From Oerskovia paurometabola (lineage in GTDB: Bacteria; Actinomycetota; Actinomycetes; Actinomycetales; Cellulomonadaceae), in NCBI RefSeq assembly GCF_016907365.1, contig NZ_JAFBBV010000001.1:1984001-2048000 (forward strand): 64,000 nt of DNA, in the 5' to 3' direction. Below are positions 34,194-47,405 of the stretch, piece after piece. The notes below the pieces were generated by a model that saw only the letters and a program-made list of their open reading frames with translations, had not been told where the DNA came from and searched no databases. Made by a program: the position numbers and the translations under genes. The first letter of the stretch is position 1, and every line of letters begins with the position of its first letter.

Positions 34194-34223
34194 TTGACCT
34201 CGCCCGTCACCTCGACGTAATCT
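34194..34223 (+). promoter_or_regulatory. rRNA operon promoter P1
   Basis: TTGACC (34194-34199), an 18-nt spacer and TAATCT (34218-34223) form a good sigma70-type promoter about 460 bp before the 16S gene and after the tyrS terminator. Multiple promoters before rRNA genes are usual. Recognised from sequence only. Confidence 0.7.
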
Positions 34224-34385
34224 TCTGGATGTCAGCCCGACAGGGAGGAACAGACACCACTGCGAAGCTCCTCGGAGCCGCCGCGAAGTGGCTGGTCCCA
34301 CGGGCAGGCCACCCACACGAACTTCAGGTCCTGGATCTGTCGACTCGTGAGGGGACCGGGGAAGTTCCCGTCTCCGCTTCGGCGG

Positions 34386-34414
34386 TAGACACGATGATCC
34401 AGACCTGGTAAGGT
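34386..34414 (+). promoter_or_regulatory. rRNA operon promoter P2
   Basis: TAGACA (34386-34391), a 17-nt spacer and TAAGGT (34409-34414) form a second likely promoter about 270 bp before the 16S gene. It lies directly upstream of the conserved antitermination/processing segment, as in other actinobacterial rRNA leaders. Confidence 0.65.
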
Positions 34415-34465
34415 AGAGAAGTTGCCCCGAGTGAAGGCCCCTGGTGGGTTGGAGTCGGTGCGTGT

Positions 34466-34680
34466 CGGTTGCTTGAGAACTCAACAGTGTGCTTGATAGT
34501 TAATGCCAATTGTCCTGCATGGGCGTGTGGCGCGCATCGTTTGGTGTGTGTTGTGTGTTCGTGTTGAGACTTCTATTTGGTATGAATTGAAAACGTCATG
34601 TTTTCGGTTTGTAGCCATGATTATGGACCTTCGGGTCCGCTTCGTATGGTTGTTAATCCTTCGGGGTTGATAGCAAACAT
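34466..34680 (+). other. rRNA leader with antitermination-like and RNase III processing sequence
   Basis: The segment around GCTTGAGAACTCAACAGTGT (34471-34490) matches the box A/B/C-type nut region known from mycobacterial rRNA leaders (TTTGAGAACTCAATAGTGTG). Its part 34482-34495 (CAACAGTGTGCTTG) is the exact reverse complement of 36394-36407 in the 16S-23S spacer, so the two would form the stem cut by RNase III to release pre-16S. The remaining ~180 bp up to 16S are unusually AT-rich for this genome and hold no gene. Confidence 0.7.
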
Positions 34681-39703
<5,023 letters not shown>

Positions 39704-39796
39704 TAACACACAAACTTGTGCTACGCGTCCACTGTGCGGTTCCCGAGATACGGGCACACCCCCACGTAACCGGGGGCCCCGAACATCTCCATAGAG

Positions 39797-39913
39797 TTAC
39801 GGCGGTCATAGCGAGAGGGAAACGCCCGGTCCCATTCCGAACCCGGAAGCTAAGCCTCTCAGCGCCGATGGTACTGCCCTGGAGACGGGGTGGGAGAGTA
39901 GGTCGCCGCCGGA
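39797..39913 (+). rRNA. rrf: 5S ribosomal RNA
   Basis: About 117 nt, beginning TTACGGCGGTCATAGCG and ending GGTCGCCGCCGGA, with the internal CCCATTCCGAACCCGGAAGC loop of 5S rRNA. The two ends pair to form helix I (CGGCGG with CCGCCG). It lies about 90 nt after 23S and directly before a terminator, completing the 16S-23S-5S operon. Ends are approximate. Confidence 0.95.
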
Positions 39914-39923
39914 CAACCATTCA

Positions 39924-39957
39924 CCAAAGGCCCACCCCTCACGGGGTGGGCCTTTGG
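39924..39957 (+). terminator. rRNA operon terminator
   Basis: CCAAAGGCCCACCCC (39924-39938) pairs perfectly with GGGGTGGGCCTTTGG (39943-39957) around the 4-nt loop TCAC, a 15-bp stem 10 nt after 5S rRNA. The TTT within the distal arm is the only T-run. It should end the rRNA transcript before the repeat-protein gene. Confidence 0.92.
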
Positions 39958-40039
39958 CGTGCCTGTGACCTACCGGGCAAGCCCCCACGACCCTGCTCGT
40001 GGGATGATGAACGTCAGTGCATATCGAAGGGACACCGCT

Positions 40040-42298
40040 GTGAACGACAGCCCAGAACGTCACGCCGACGACCGCGACCGTAGGTCTTCCGGGGCAGGGC
40101 GGTCCGGCGACACCGGTCGTTCCTCCGGCTCTCAGGGCCGTGGTCAGGGAGCGCCCCGTCGCGACGGAAGCTCGAGCAAGCCCCCGCGCGCCGGCGGCGA
40201 CCGCCGCCAGGACTCCGGCGAGCGCCGTTCCTACGGTGACCGCCCCCAGTCCTCGGGCTCCGGCGAGCGTCGCTCTTACGGTGACCGCCCTCAGTCCGGT
40301 GGCGGGTCCTACGGTGGCGGCGAGCGCCGTTCGTACGGTGACCGTCCGCAGTCCTCGGGTTCCGGTGAGCGCAAGAGCTACGGTGACCGTCCGCAGTCTT
40401 CGGGCTCTGGCGAGCGCCGTTCCTACGGTGACCGTCCGCAGTCCGGCGGTGGCGAGCGCAAGAGCTACGGTGACCGTCCGCAGTCTGGTGGCGGGTCTTA
40501 CGGTGGCGGCGAGCGTCGCTCCTATGGTGACCGCCCCCAGTCCTCGGGCTCCGGCGAGCGCCGTTCCTACGGTGACCGTCCGCAGTCTGGTGGCGGGTCT
40601 TACGGTGGCGGCGAGCGCCGTTCCTACGGTGACCGTCCGCAGTCTGGTGGCGGGTCTTACGGTGGCGGCGAGCGCCGTTCCTACGGTGACCGTCCGCAGT
40701 CTGGTGGCGGGTCTTACGGTGGCGGCGAGCGCCGTTCCTATGGTGACCGCCCCCAGTCCTCGGGCTCCGGCGAGCGCCGCTCCTATGGTGACCGTCCGCA
40801 GTCTGGTGGTGGGTCCTACGGTGGCGGCGAACGCCGTTCCTACGGTGACGGCCCGCAGTCCGGCGGTGGCGAACGCCGCTCCTACGGCGACCGCCCCCAG
40901 TCCGGTGGTGGGTCCTACGGTGGCGGCGAACGCCGTTCCTACGGTGACCGCCCGCAGTCCTCGGGTTCCGGTGAGCGCAAGAGCTACGGTGACCGTCCGC
41001 AGTCTGGTGGCGGGTCCCACGGTGGCGGCGAGCGCCGCTCCTACGGCGACCGCCCCCAGTCCTCGGGCTCTGGCGAGCGCCGCTCCTATGGTGACCGTCC
41101 GCAGTCCGGCGGCGGCGAGCGCAAGAGCTACGGCGACCGCCCCCAGTCCGGTGGCGGGTCCTACGGTGGCGGCGAGCGCCGCTCCTACGGCGACCGCCCC
41201 CAGTCCTCGGGCTCCGGCGAGCGCAAGAGCTACGGTGACCGTCCGCAGTCTGGTGGCGGGTCCCACGGTGGCGGCGAGCGCCGCTCCTACGGCGACCGCC
41301 CCCAGTCCTCGGGCCCTGGCGAGCGCCGCTCCTACGGCGACCGCCCCCAGTCCTCGGGCCCTGGCGAGCGCCGTTCCTACGGTGACCGCCCGCAGTCCTC
41401 GGGCTCCGGTGAGCGCAAGAGCTACGGCGACCGCCCGCAGCGTGCAGGAGACCAGGGCGAGCGCCAGTCGCGTCCGCCGCAGGACCAGCGTCACGCTGGC
41501 CCTGAGATCGACGAGGCCGTGCAGTTCTCGGACCTCGATCGCGACGTGCGCGGTCGTCTGCGGACGCTGAGCAAGGAGAACGCGACGGTCGTCGGGCGCC
41601 ACCTCGTCATGGCCGGCAAGCTGATCGACACCGACCCCGAGCTGGCTTACGAGCACGCCCAGGCTGCGGTGCGCCGCGCCGGCCGCGTCGACGTGGTCCG
41701 TGAGGCCGCAGGGCTGACGGCCTACCAGACGGGCCGGTATGCCGAGGCGCTGCGCGAGCTGCGCACCGTGCGTCGTCTCAACGGATCGTCGGAGCACCTG
41801 CCGATCATGGCGGACTGCGAGCGCGGGCTGGAGCGCCCCGAGCGGGCGATCGCCCTGGCCGCCTCGGAGGAGGCGAGCACCCTCGACGCCACGGGTCGTA
41901 CGGAGCTCGCTCTCGTCGTGAGCGGTGCGCGCGTCGACCTCGGCGAGTTCGAGGCCGCACTCGCGGTGCTCGACCAGATCCCCGCGGCCGACGCCACGGG
42001 TGATCTCGCCCTTCGTGTGCTGCAGGCCAAGGCCAGCGTCCTGGAGGCCGCAGGCCGCACCGAGGAAGCGGCTGCGATCCTCGCGGACGTCGACCCCCGT
42101 GCGCTGGCCGCTGCCCTCGGCACGTCCCTCGACGAGGACGTCGTCGTCTACGACCTGACCGAGGACGCCGTCGAGATCGACGACGAGGCGGACAGCGACG
42201 ACGAGACCGACGACTCGGCCGCGACGTCGACGGACGAGCCCGCGGACGAGAAGGACGCTGCGGCGTCGGGCGTGGAGAGCGACGAGGAGACCAAGTGA
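40040..42298 (+). CDS. TPR-type protein with a 25-copy Tyr/Arg-rich low-complexity repeat domain
   Basis: A 752-residue protein in four parts. Residues 1-60 are polar and Arg/Gly/Ser-rich. Residues 61-467 are 25 tandem units built on ERRSYGDRPQ followed by SGGG, SSGSG or SGGGSYGGG (14, 15 or 19 residues). Residues about 485-700 form a helical tetratricopeptide-like domain (ELAYEHAQAAVRRAGRVDVVREAAGL, RYAEALRELRTVRRL). Residues about 700-752 are strongly acidic (EIDDEADSDDETDDS). TPR proteins with shorter basic tails stand at this locus upstream of the HAD and tlyA genes in other actinobacteria; no function is established. GTG at 40040 has GAAGGGA upstream. Stop overlaps the next start. Confidence 0.85.
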   Translation: MNDSPERHADDRDRRSSGAGRSGDTGRSSGSQGRGQGAPRRDGSSSKPPRAGGDRRQDSGERRSYGDRPQSSGSGERRSYGDRPQSGGGSYGGGERRSYGDRPQSSGSGERKSYGDRPQSSGSGERRSYGDRPQSGGGERKSYGDRPQSGGGSYGGGERRSYGDRPQSSGSGERRSYGDRPQSGGGSYGGGERRSYGDRPQSGGGSYGGGERRSYGDRPQSGGGSYGGGERRSYGDRPQSSGSGERRSYGDRPQSGGGSYGGGERRSYGDGPQSGGGERRSYGDRPQSGGGSYGGGERRSYGDRPQSSGSGERKSYGDRPQSGGGSHGGGERRSYGDRPQSSGSGERRSYGDRPQSGGGERKSYGDRPQSGGGSYGGGERRSYGDRPQSSGSGERKSYGDRPQSGGGSHGGGERRSYGDRPQSSGPGERRSYGDRPQSSGPGERRSYGDRPQSSGSGERKSYGDRPQRAGDQGERQSRPPQDQRHAGPEIDEAVQFSDLDRDVRGRLRTLSKENATVVGRHLVMAGKLIDTDPELAYEHAQAAVRRAGRVDVVREAAGLTAYQTGRYAEALRELRTVRRLNGSSEHLPIMADCERGLERPERAIALAASEEASTLDATGRTELALVVSGARVDLGEFEAALAVLDQIPAADATGDLALRVLQAKASVLEAAGRTEEAAAILADVDPRALAAALGTSLDEDVVVYDLTEDAVEIDDEADSDDETDDSAATSTDEPADEKDAAASGVESDEETK
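40220..41440 (+). repeat. In-frame tandem repeat array (42-, 45- and 57-bp units)
   Basis: Twenty-five coding units run without interruption: ten of 57 bp, eleven of 45 bp, three of 42 bp and a shortened last unit. All keep the SYGD(R/G)PQ core; one copy has SYGDGPQ. Units at 40556-40612, 40613-40669 and 40670-40726 are identical at the DNA level, showing recent duplication, while others differ by synonymous changes. Because unit lengths are multiples of three, copy number can change without breaking the frame. The array keeps other frames and the antisense strand open, producing long but spurious ORFs. Confidence 0.95.
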
Positions 42299-43311
42299 GC
42301 CTGGGGCTGATCTCGAGCGACGTCCCGCTCGCGGAACGCTACGACCTGGCCCTCGTCGACCTCGACGGTGTCGCCTACCGCGGGCACGAGCCCATCCCGA
42401 ACGCCGCGACCGGCCTCGGGGGAGCTCGTGCCGCGGGCATGCGCCTCGTGTTCGTGACGAACAACGCGTCGCGCGAGCCGCAGTCGGTGGCCTCGCAGCT
42501 CACCGAGCTCGACATCCCCACGTCGTCCGACGAGGTCATGACCGCCGCACAAGCAGCGGCCGCGCTCCTGCGGACTCGCCTGGAGCCGGGCGCCCGTGTC
42601 CTGGTGGTCGGTGGTGCGGGCCTGTTCACGGCCGTGCACGACGCGGGCTTCGTGATCGTCGAGAGCGCTGACGAGGAGCCGGTCGCGGTCGCGCAGGGGT
42701 TCGCCCCCGAGCTCGGCTGGGCCCAGCTCGCCGAGGCCGCCTACGCGGTCCAGCGGGGTGCTTGGCACGTCGCGAGCAACCTCGACCTGTCGCTGCCCAC
42801 GGCCCGGGGCTTCGCGCCGGGCAACGGCTCGCTCGTGCGTGCCGTCCAGGCTGCGACGGGGGTCGAGCCGTCGAGCGCGGGCAAGCCCTCGCCGACGATG
42901 TACCGGCTCGCGATCGAGCGGGCGGGGGCGTCCTCACCGCTCGTCGTGGGTGACCGCCTGGACACCGACCTCGCGGGCGCCCGCTCGGGCGGCTACCCGG
43001 GCCTGCACGTCCTGACGGGTGTCAACGGGGGCCGCGACGCGGTCCTCGCCGAGCCTGGGCTGCGCCCGCACTACATCGGTGCGGACCTCCTGAGCCTCCT
43101 CGAGCCGCACGCCGCGCCCACCCAGGGCGGCGAGGGCTGGTGGACGTGCGGCGACTCCGCCGCGCGCGTCACGGACGGCTCGCTCGAGCTGACCGGCCCC
43201 GAGGGCGTCGACCTGATCCGTGCCGCGTGCGGCGCGGCCTGGTCGACGGTCGACACGGGCGGCACGGTCGACGCCGACACCGTGCCCGAGCTGGCTGTCG
43301 GTAGCCGCTGA
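42295..43311 (+). CDS. HAD-superfamily hydrolase, subfamily IIA (NagD/PGP-like)
   Basis: A 338-residue phosphatase-type protein. HAD motif I is DLALVDLDGVAYRG (about residues 16-29), with the nucleophile Asp and the acid/base Asp two residues on; motif II is VFVTNNAS; motifs III-IV are GKPSPTMY and VVGDRLDTDLAGARSGG. Subfamily IIA has a C2 cap and usually dephosphorylates small sugar phosphates, nucleotides or phosphoglycolate. An extra C-terminal segment of about 60 residues (GGEGWWTCGDSAARVTDGS) has no assigned role. GTG at 42295 overlaps the preceding stop and has GAGGAG 5 nt upstream, so translation is coupled to the repeat protein. Confidence 0.9.
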   Translation: MSLGLISSDVPLAERYDLALVDLDGVAYRGHEPIPNAATGLGGARAAGMRLVFVTNNASREPQSVASQLTELDIPTSSDEVMTAAQAAAALLRTRLEPGARVLVVGGAGLFTAVHDAGFVIVESADEEPVAVAQGFAPELGWAQLAEAAYAVQRGAWHVASNLDLSLPTARGFAPGNGSLVRAVQAATGVEPSSAGKPSPTMYRLAIERAGASSPLVVGDRLDTDLAGARSGGYPGLHVLTGVNGGRDAVLAEPGLRPHYIGADLLSLLEPHAAPTQGGEGWWTCGDSAARVTDGSLELTGPEGVDLIRAACGAAWSTVDTGGTVDADTVPELAVGSR

Positions 43312-43425
43312 GATCCTGTCCCGACCGGTAGCGTTGCACCGGTGCGGCGACGCGCGCCCCTCGTGGCGGCGCCCGCCGTGTCGGTGCGACGCACCGCACC
43401 CTGGACACGGACTGGAGGTACACGC

Positions 43426-43656
43426 ATGGCGCAGGACACCGTCGACGACGGCGTTCCCACCTCAACCCCCGTCCCCACCCCCGGGGACGTGCGGACCGGT
43501 GCGACGGCGTCGGGCAACGACCCGGGCGACGACGCGGTCGCGGCGGCGCTCGGCCGGCTCGACGAGCTGGCCGAGGCACCCCTGACCCACCACGTCGCGG
43601 TGTTCGACGCGATCCACGAGGCCCTGCAGGCGCGCCTCGCGGACGCGGAGGACTGA
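43426..43656 (+). CDS. Small acidic protein of unknown function upstream of tlyA
   Basis: A 76-residue acidic protein. The first 40 residues are Pro/Thr/Asp-rich and probably disordered; the rest is an amphipathic helical hairpin (DDAVAAALGRLDELAEAPLTHHVAVFDAIHEALQARLADAED). Short proteins with the pattern LDELxxxPLxxHVxVFDxIHxxLxxxLA are found next to tlyA in many actinobacteria, which supports a real gene; their function is not known. The ATG at 43426 has GGAGG at 43414-43418. The stop lies 2 nt before the tlyA start. A TAGCGT at 43329-43334 may be a -10 box for this group. Confidence 0.8.
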   Translation: MAQDTVDDGVPTSTPVPTPGDVRTGATASGNDPGDDAVAAALGRLDELAEAPLTHHVAVFDAIHEALQARLADAED

Positions 43657-43658
43657 GC

Positions 43659-44657
43659 GTGGGCACACGCGTCGACGCCGAGCTCGTCCGCCGCGGCCTC
43701 GCCCGGTCACGGCGCCAGGCCGCCGACCTCGTCGCCGCCGGACGCGTCACGATCGACGGCCGGACCGTCGCCAAGCCCTCGCTCACCGTGACGCAGGCGC
43801 AGTCGATCACCGTCGAGCTGGACCCCACGGACCCGGGCTACGCCTCCCGGGCCGCGTTCAAGCTCGCCGGAGCGCTCGACGCGATCACCGCCGCGGCCCC
43901 GGGCAGCGCCCCACGGGTCGCGGACGCGTCGTGCCTCGACCTGGGCGCCTCGACGGGCGGCTTCACCGACGTCCTGCTGCGCCGTGGTGCGCGGCGGGTC
44001 GTGGCGGTCGACGTCGGGCACGACCAGCTCGTGCCCGCCCTGCGCGAGGACCCGCGCGTCGTGGTCCGTGAGGGCTTCAACGTCCGCGATCTCGCCCCCG
44101 GTGACCTCGACGAGACCCCGGACGTCGTCGTGGCCGACCTGTCGTTCATCTCGCTGCGCCTGGTCCTGCCGCCCGTCGCCGCGGTCGTGGCTCCCGGCAC
44201 GCACCTGCTGCTCATGGTCAAGCCGCAGTTCGAGGTCGGACGCGAGCGCCTCGGCACCGGGGGAGTGGTCCGCGACCGGACCCTGCACGCCCACGCGGTG
44301 CTCGACGTGGCCCTCGACGCAGCCGCGCTGGGGCTCCGGCCCGTCGGCGTGGTCCCCAGCCCGCTGCCCGGGCCCAGCGGCAACCGCGAGTTCTTCGTGT
44401 GGTTGCGCGCGACGGACGCACCCGCGCCGCCCGACGTGCCGGCGCTCGAGCGCGCGGTCGAGGCCGCGGTGGCCTCGACCGTGACGACCGTCCCCGTCGT
44501 GGCACTGGTCGGCGGGAGCGTCGCCCATGTCACGTCGCCGCCGGACGCGCGCGGGCGCGCGGACCTGACAGACTCGCAACCGGTGCCCGACGACGGCGCG
44601 CCCACCCAGGACCGCGGCACCGCCGTGGACCCACGACCGACCGGAGGAGCCCTGTGA
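43659..44657 (+). CDS. tlyA: TlyA-type 16S/23S rRNA 2'-O-ribose methyltransferase
   Basis: A 332-residue TlyA. An S4 RNA-binding domain (about 1-60, RVDAELVRRGLARSRRQAADLVAAGRVTIDGRTV) is joined to a Rossmann-type methyltransferase domain with the SAM motif CLDLGASTGGFTDVLLRRGA (about 88-107), VVADLSFISLRLVLP and LLMVKPQFEVGRE. In mycobacteria TlyA methylates cytidines in 16S and 23S rRNA and its loss gives capreomycin resistance; homologues elsewhere are called hemolysins. A Pro/Asp-rich C-terminal extension of about 70 residues is longer than usual. GTG at 43659 has GGAGGA upstream. Stop overlaps the nadK start. Confidence 0.93.
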   Translation: MGTRVDAELVRRGLARSRRQAADLVAAGRVTIDGRTVAKPSLTVTQAQSITVELDPTDPGYASRAAFKLAGALDAITAAAPGSAPRVADASCLDLGASTGGFTDVLLRRGARRVVAVDVGHDQLVPALREDPRVVVREGFNVRDLAPGDLDETPDVVVADLSFISLRLVLPPVAAVVAPGTHLLLMVKPQFEVGRERLGTGGVVRDRTLHAHAVLDVALDAAALGLRPVGVVPSPLPGPSGNREFFVWLRATDAPAPPDVPALERAVEAAVASTVTTVPVVALVGGSVAHVTSPPDARGRADLTDSQPVPDDGAPTQDRGTAVDPRPTGGAL

Positions 44658-45649
44658 CCAGGAGAGTGCTGATCGTCACGCACGGTGGACGGCCCGAGGC
44701 GGTCGTCGCGCTGCACGAGGCGGTCAAGGAGCTCCAGGACGCGGGCTTCGAGGTCGGGCTGCACGACGACGACCTCGCCGAGACGTTCGGCGACCACATG
44801 GCCCAGCTGCGCACGAGGGAGGGCGTCGCGGAGTCCGAGGTCGTCATGGTCCTCGGTGGTGACGGGACGATCCTGCGTGCCGCCGAGCTCACGCACGGCA
44901 CGGGGGTCCCGCTGCTCGGAGTGAACCTCGGCCACGTGGGCTTCCTCGCCGAGGCCGAGCGTGAGGGCCTGCCCGCCGCCGTCCAGCGCCTCGCCGCCCG
45001 CGACTACGTGGTCGAGGAGCGCGGGGTGCTCGAGGTCCGCGTCACGCTGCCCGGCGAGGACGAGCCACGGATCGGCTGGGCGCTCAACGAGGCGACGGTC
45101 GAGAAGGCGTCCCGCGAACGCATGATCGAGGTCGCGATCGGGGTCGACGGCCGGCCGCTGTCGTCGTTCGGCTGCGACGGCGTGGTCATGTCGACCGCGA
45201 CCGGCTCGACGGCGCACGCGTTCTCGGCCGGGGGACCGGTCGTGTGGCCCGACGTCGACGCGATGCTGCTCGTCCCGCTCGCGGCGCACGCCCTGTTCGC
45301 GCGCCCGCTCGTCGTCGGCCCACGCTCGACGTTCGCTCTCGAGCTGCTGCAACGCTCGGGCGCCGCGGTGCTCACGTGCGACGGTCGTCGCCGCATCGAC
45401 CTGCCGGCAGGCGCCCGCGTCGAGGTCTCGCGCGGGGACTCACCGATCCTCCTGGCCAGGCTCTCCACGGCTCCCTTCACGGACCGGCTCGTCTCCAAGT
45501 TCTCGCTGCCGGTGGTCGGTTGGCGCGGCCGCGTCGCCGAGGACGCCGCGGACGCTGTCCGCGTCGCCCGCCAGGCCGCAGCCGACGCCGTCGACGCCGC
45601 ACGGCTGGGCAGCCCGCGTCCCACCGCTCCCGACCCGAAGGAGGACTGA
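44654..45649 (+). CDS. nadK: NAD kinase
   Basis: A 331-residue NAD+ kinase, which makes NADP+ from NAD+ and ATP or polyphosphate. The GGDGTILRAAEL motif (about residues 75-86), NLGHVGFLAEAE, ALNEATVEKASRERMI and the STATGSTAHAFSAGGPVVWP segment give the nucleotide-binding and catalytic sites. A C-terminal Ala/Asp-rich helix (AEDAADAVRVARQAAADAVDAARL) is an extension. GTG at 44654 overlaps the tlyA stop, with GGAGGAG at 44643-44649. The tlyA-nadK-recN order is conserved in actinobacteria. Confidence 0.96.
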   Translation: MTRRVLIVTHGGRPEAVVALHEAVKELQDAGFEVGLHDDDLAETFGDHMAQLRTREGVAESEVVMVLGGDGTILRAAELTHGTGVPLLGVNLGHVGFLAEAEREGLPAAVQRLAARDYVVEERGVLEVRVTLPGEDEPRIGWALNEATVEKASRERMIEVAIGVDGRPLSSFGCDGVVMSTATGSTAHAFSAGGPVVWPDVDAMLLVPLAAHALFARPLVVGPRSTFALELLQRSGAAVLTCDGRRRIDLPAGARVEVSRGDSPILLARLSTAPFTDRLVSKFSLPVVGWRGRVAEDAADAVRVARQAAADAVDAARLGSPRPTAPDPKED

Positions 45650-45651
45650 CC

Positions 45652-47400
45652 GTGCTCGAAGAGATCTCGATCGAGAACCTCGGCGTCATCCGCTCCGCGC
45701 GCGTCCCCCTCCACCCCGGACTGACCGTCATCACGGGCGAGACCGGCGCCGGCAAGACCATGGTCCTGACCGGCCTGGGCCTCCTCATGGGCGGCAAGGC
45801 CGACCCGTCGTCGGTCCGCCCCGGCGCGACCGGTGCCGTGGTCGAGGGGCGCCTGCGAGTGAGCGGGCGCGACGCCGTCGGGCAGCGCATCGACGAGGCC
45901 GGCGGGAGCGTCGACGACGACGGGACGGTCGTCGTCCTGCGCACCGTCGCGGCCGAGGGGCGCTCGCGCGCGCACCTGGGCGGCCGCAGCGTTCCCCAGG
46001 GCGTGCTCGCGGAGATCGCCGACGACCTCGTCACCGTCCACGGGCAGGCCGACCAGCTGCGCCTGCGCACCCCGAGCCACCAGCGCGTCGCGCTCGACGC
46101 GTTCGCGGGGCGCGCGCACGCCGAGCTGCTCGACGAGTACCGGGCGGCGTGGGCCGAGCGCACCGGCCTGCTCGAGGAGATCGCCGACCTCACGGCCCGC
46201 GCCCAGGAGCGTGCGCGCGAGGCGGAGCTCCTGCGCATCGGCCTCACCGAGATCGAGCGGGTCGACCCGCAGCCCGGCGAGGACACCGAGCTGACGTCGC
46301 TCGTCGCGCGCCTCGGGAACGCCGAGGAGCTGCGCCTGGGAGCCCAGGCGGCCCACGACGCGATCGTGGGTGACGACGCCCTCGACGGGACGGACGCGCC
46401 CGGCGACGCGACGTCGGCCGTCGAGCGCGCCCGGCGTGCGCTCGAGACCGCGAGCCACCTCGACCCGAGCCTGGCCGGGCTCGTCGAGCGCATCGCGGGC
46501 GTCGGCTACGCGCTCGCCGACATCGCGACCGAGGTCTCGGGCTACGTCGAGGACCTCCAGGCAGACCCCGGGGGCCTCGAGCAGGCGCACACGCGCCTGG
46601 CCGCCCTGGGCGGGCTCACCCGCACCTACGGCGAGACGATCGACGACGTCCTGGCCTGGGCCAGCGACGCCGGGCTGCGACTGCTGGACCTCGACGACGG
46701 CGGCGAGCGCCTGCGCTCGATGACCGAGCGGGCCGACGAGCTCACCGCGACGCTGTCCGGTCTCGGCGCCCGGATCACCGCCGCACGCACCGCGACGGGG
46801 GAGCGCCTCGCGCGCGCCGTGACGGACGAGCTCGCGGGGCTCGCCATGACCGGTTCGAGCCTCGTGGTCGACGTGACCCCCGCCGACGAGCCCGGCCCGT
46901 GGGGCGCCGACGTCGTGACGCTCTCGCTCGTCCCGCACCCCGGCTCCCCGCCGCGCCCGCTCGGCAAGGGCGCCTCGGGCGGTGAGCTGTCCCGCGTGAT
47001 GCTCGCGATCGAGGTGGCGCTGGCCACGTCGGGCGCGGACGCGGGCACCGACGACGCCGCACCGCTGCCCACGTTCGTCTTCGACGAGGTCGACGCGGGC
47101 GTCGGCGGCCGGGCGGCCGTCGAGGTGGGCAGACGCCTCGCGTCCCTGGCCCGCACTGCCCAGGTGATCGTCGTGACGCACCTCGCGCAGGTCGCCGCGT
47201 TCGCCGACTCCCAGCTCGTGGTCACCAAGTCGCCTGGTGGCTCGGACGGTGTCGACCCGGTCACGGTCACGGGCGTGCACGAGGTCACGGGTGAGGACCG
47301 CGTCCGCGAGCTGGCGCGCATGCTCTCGGGGCAGGAGGAGTCCGACGCCGCCCGCCAGCACGCGCTCGAACTGCTCGAGTCCTCGGTCGTGGGACGATAG
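45652..47400 (+). CDS. recN: DNA repair protein RecN
   Basis: A 582-residue SMC-like ATPase that acts early in double-strand break repair. The N-terminal half has MLEEISIENLGVIRSA and Walker A GETGAGKTMVLTGLGLLMGG (about residues 29-48); the central part (about 155-380) is coiled coil; the C-terminal half has the ABC signature LGKGASGGELSRVMLAIEVAL and Walker B TFVFDEVDAGVGGRAA, then VIVVTHLAQVAAFAD. Normal length. GTG at 45652 has AAGGAGG 7 nt upstream and stands 2 nt after the nadK stop, so it belongs to the same operon. Confidence 0.96.
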   Translation: MLEEISIENLGVIRSARVPLHPGLTVITGETGAGKTMVLTGLGLLMGGKADPSSVRPGATGAVVEGRLRVSGRDAVGQRIDEAGGSVDDDGTVVVLRTVAAEGRSRAHLGGRSVPQGVLAEIADDLVTVHGQADQLRLRTPSHQRVALDAFAGRAHAELLDEYRAAWAERTGLLEEIADLTARAQERAREAELLRIGLTEIERVDPQPGEDTELTSLVARLGNAEELRLGAQAAHDAIVGDDALDGTDAPGDATSAVERARRALETASHLDPSLAGLVERIAGVGYALADIATEVSGYVEDLQADPGGLEQAHTRLAALGGLTRTYGETIDDVLAWASDAGLRLLDLDDGGERLRSMTERADELTATLSGLGARITAARTATGERLARAVTDELAGLAMTGSSLVVDVTPADEPGPWGADVVTLSLVPHPGSPPRPLGKGASGGELSRVMLAIEVALATSGADAGTDDAAPLPTFVFDEVDAGVGGRAAVEVGRRLASLARTAQVIVVTHLAQVAAFADSQLVVTKSPGGSDGVDPVTVTGVHEVTGEDRVRELARMLSGQEESDAARQHALELLESSVVGR

Positions 47401-47405
47401 CGGCG

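Noticed and set aside
40220..41440. CRISPR-like array
   Set aside because: The repeats are contiguous, in frame, of variable length and without unique spacers; they encode a protein repeat.
39806..41797. Long antisense frame (about 660 codons) and a 476-codon forward frame across the repeat array
   Set aside because: They stay open only because the underlying repeat units lack stops in other frames; the products are monotonous Ala/Val/Thr repeats and extend antisense over the rRNA terminator and 5S region.
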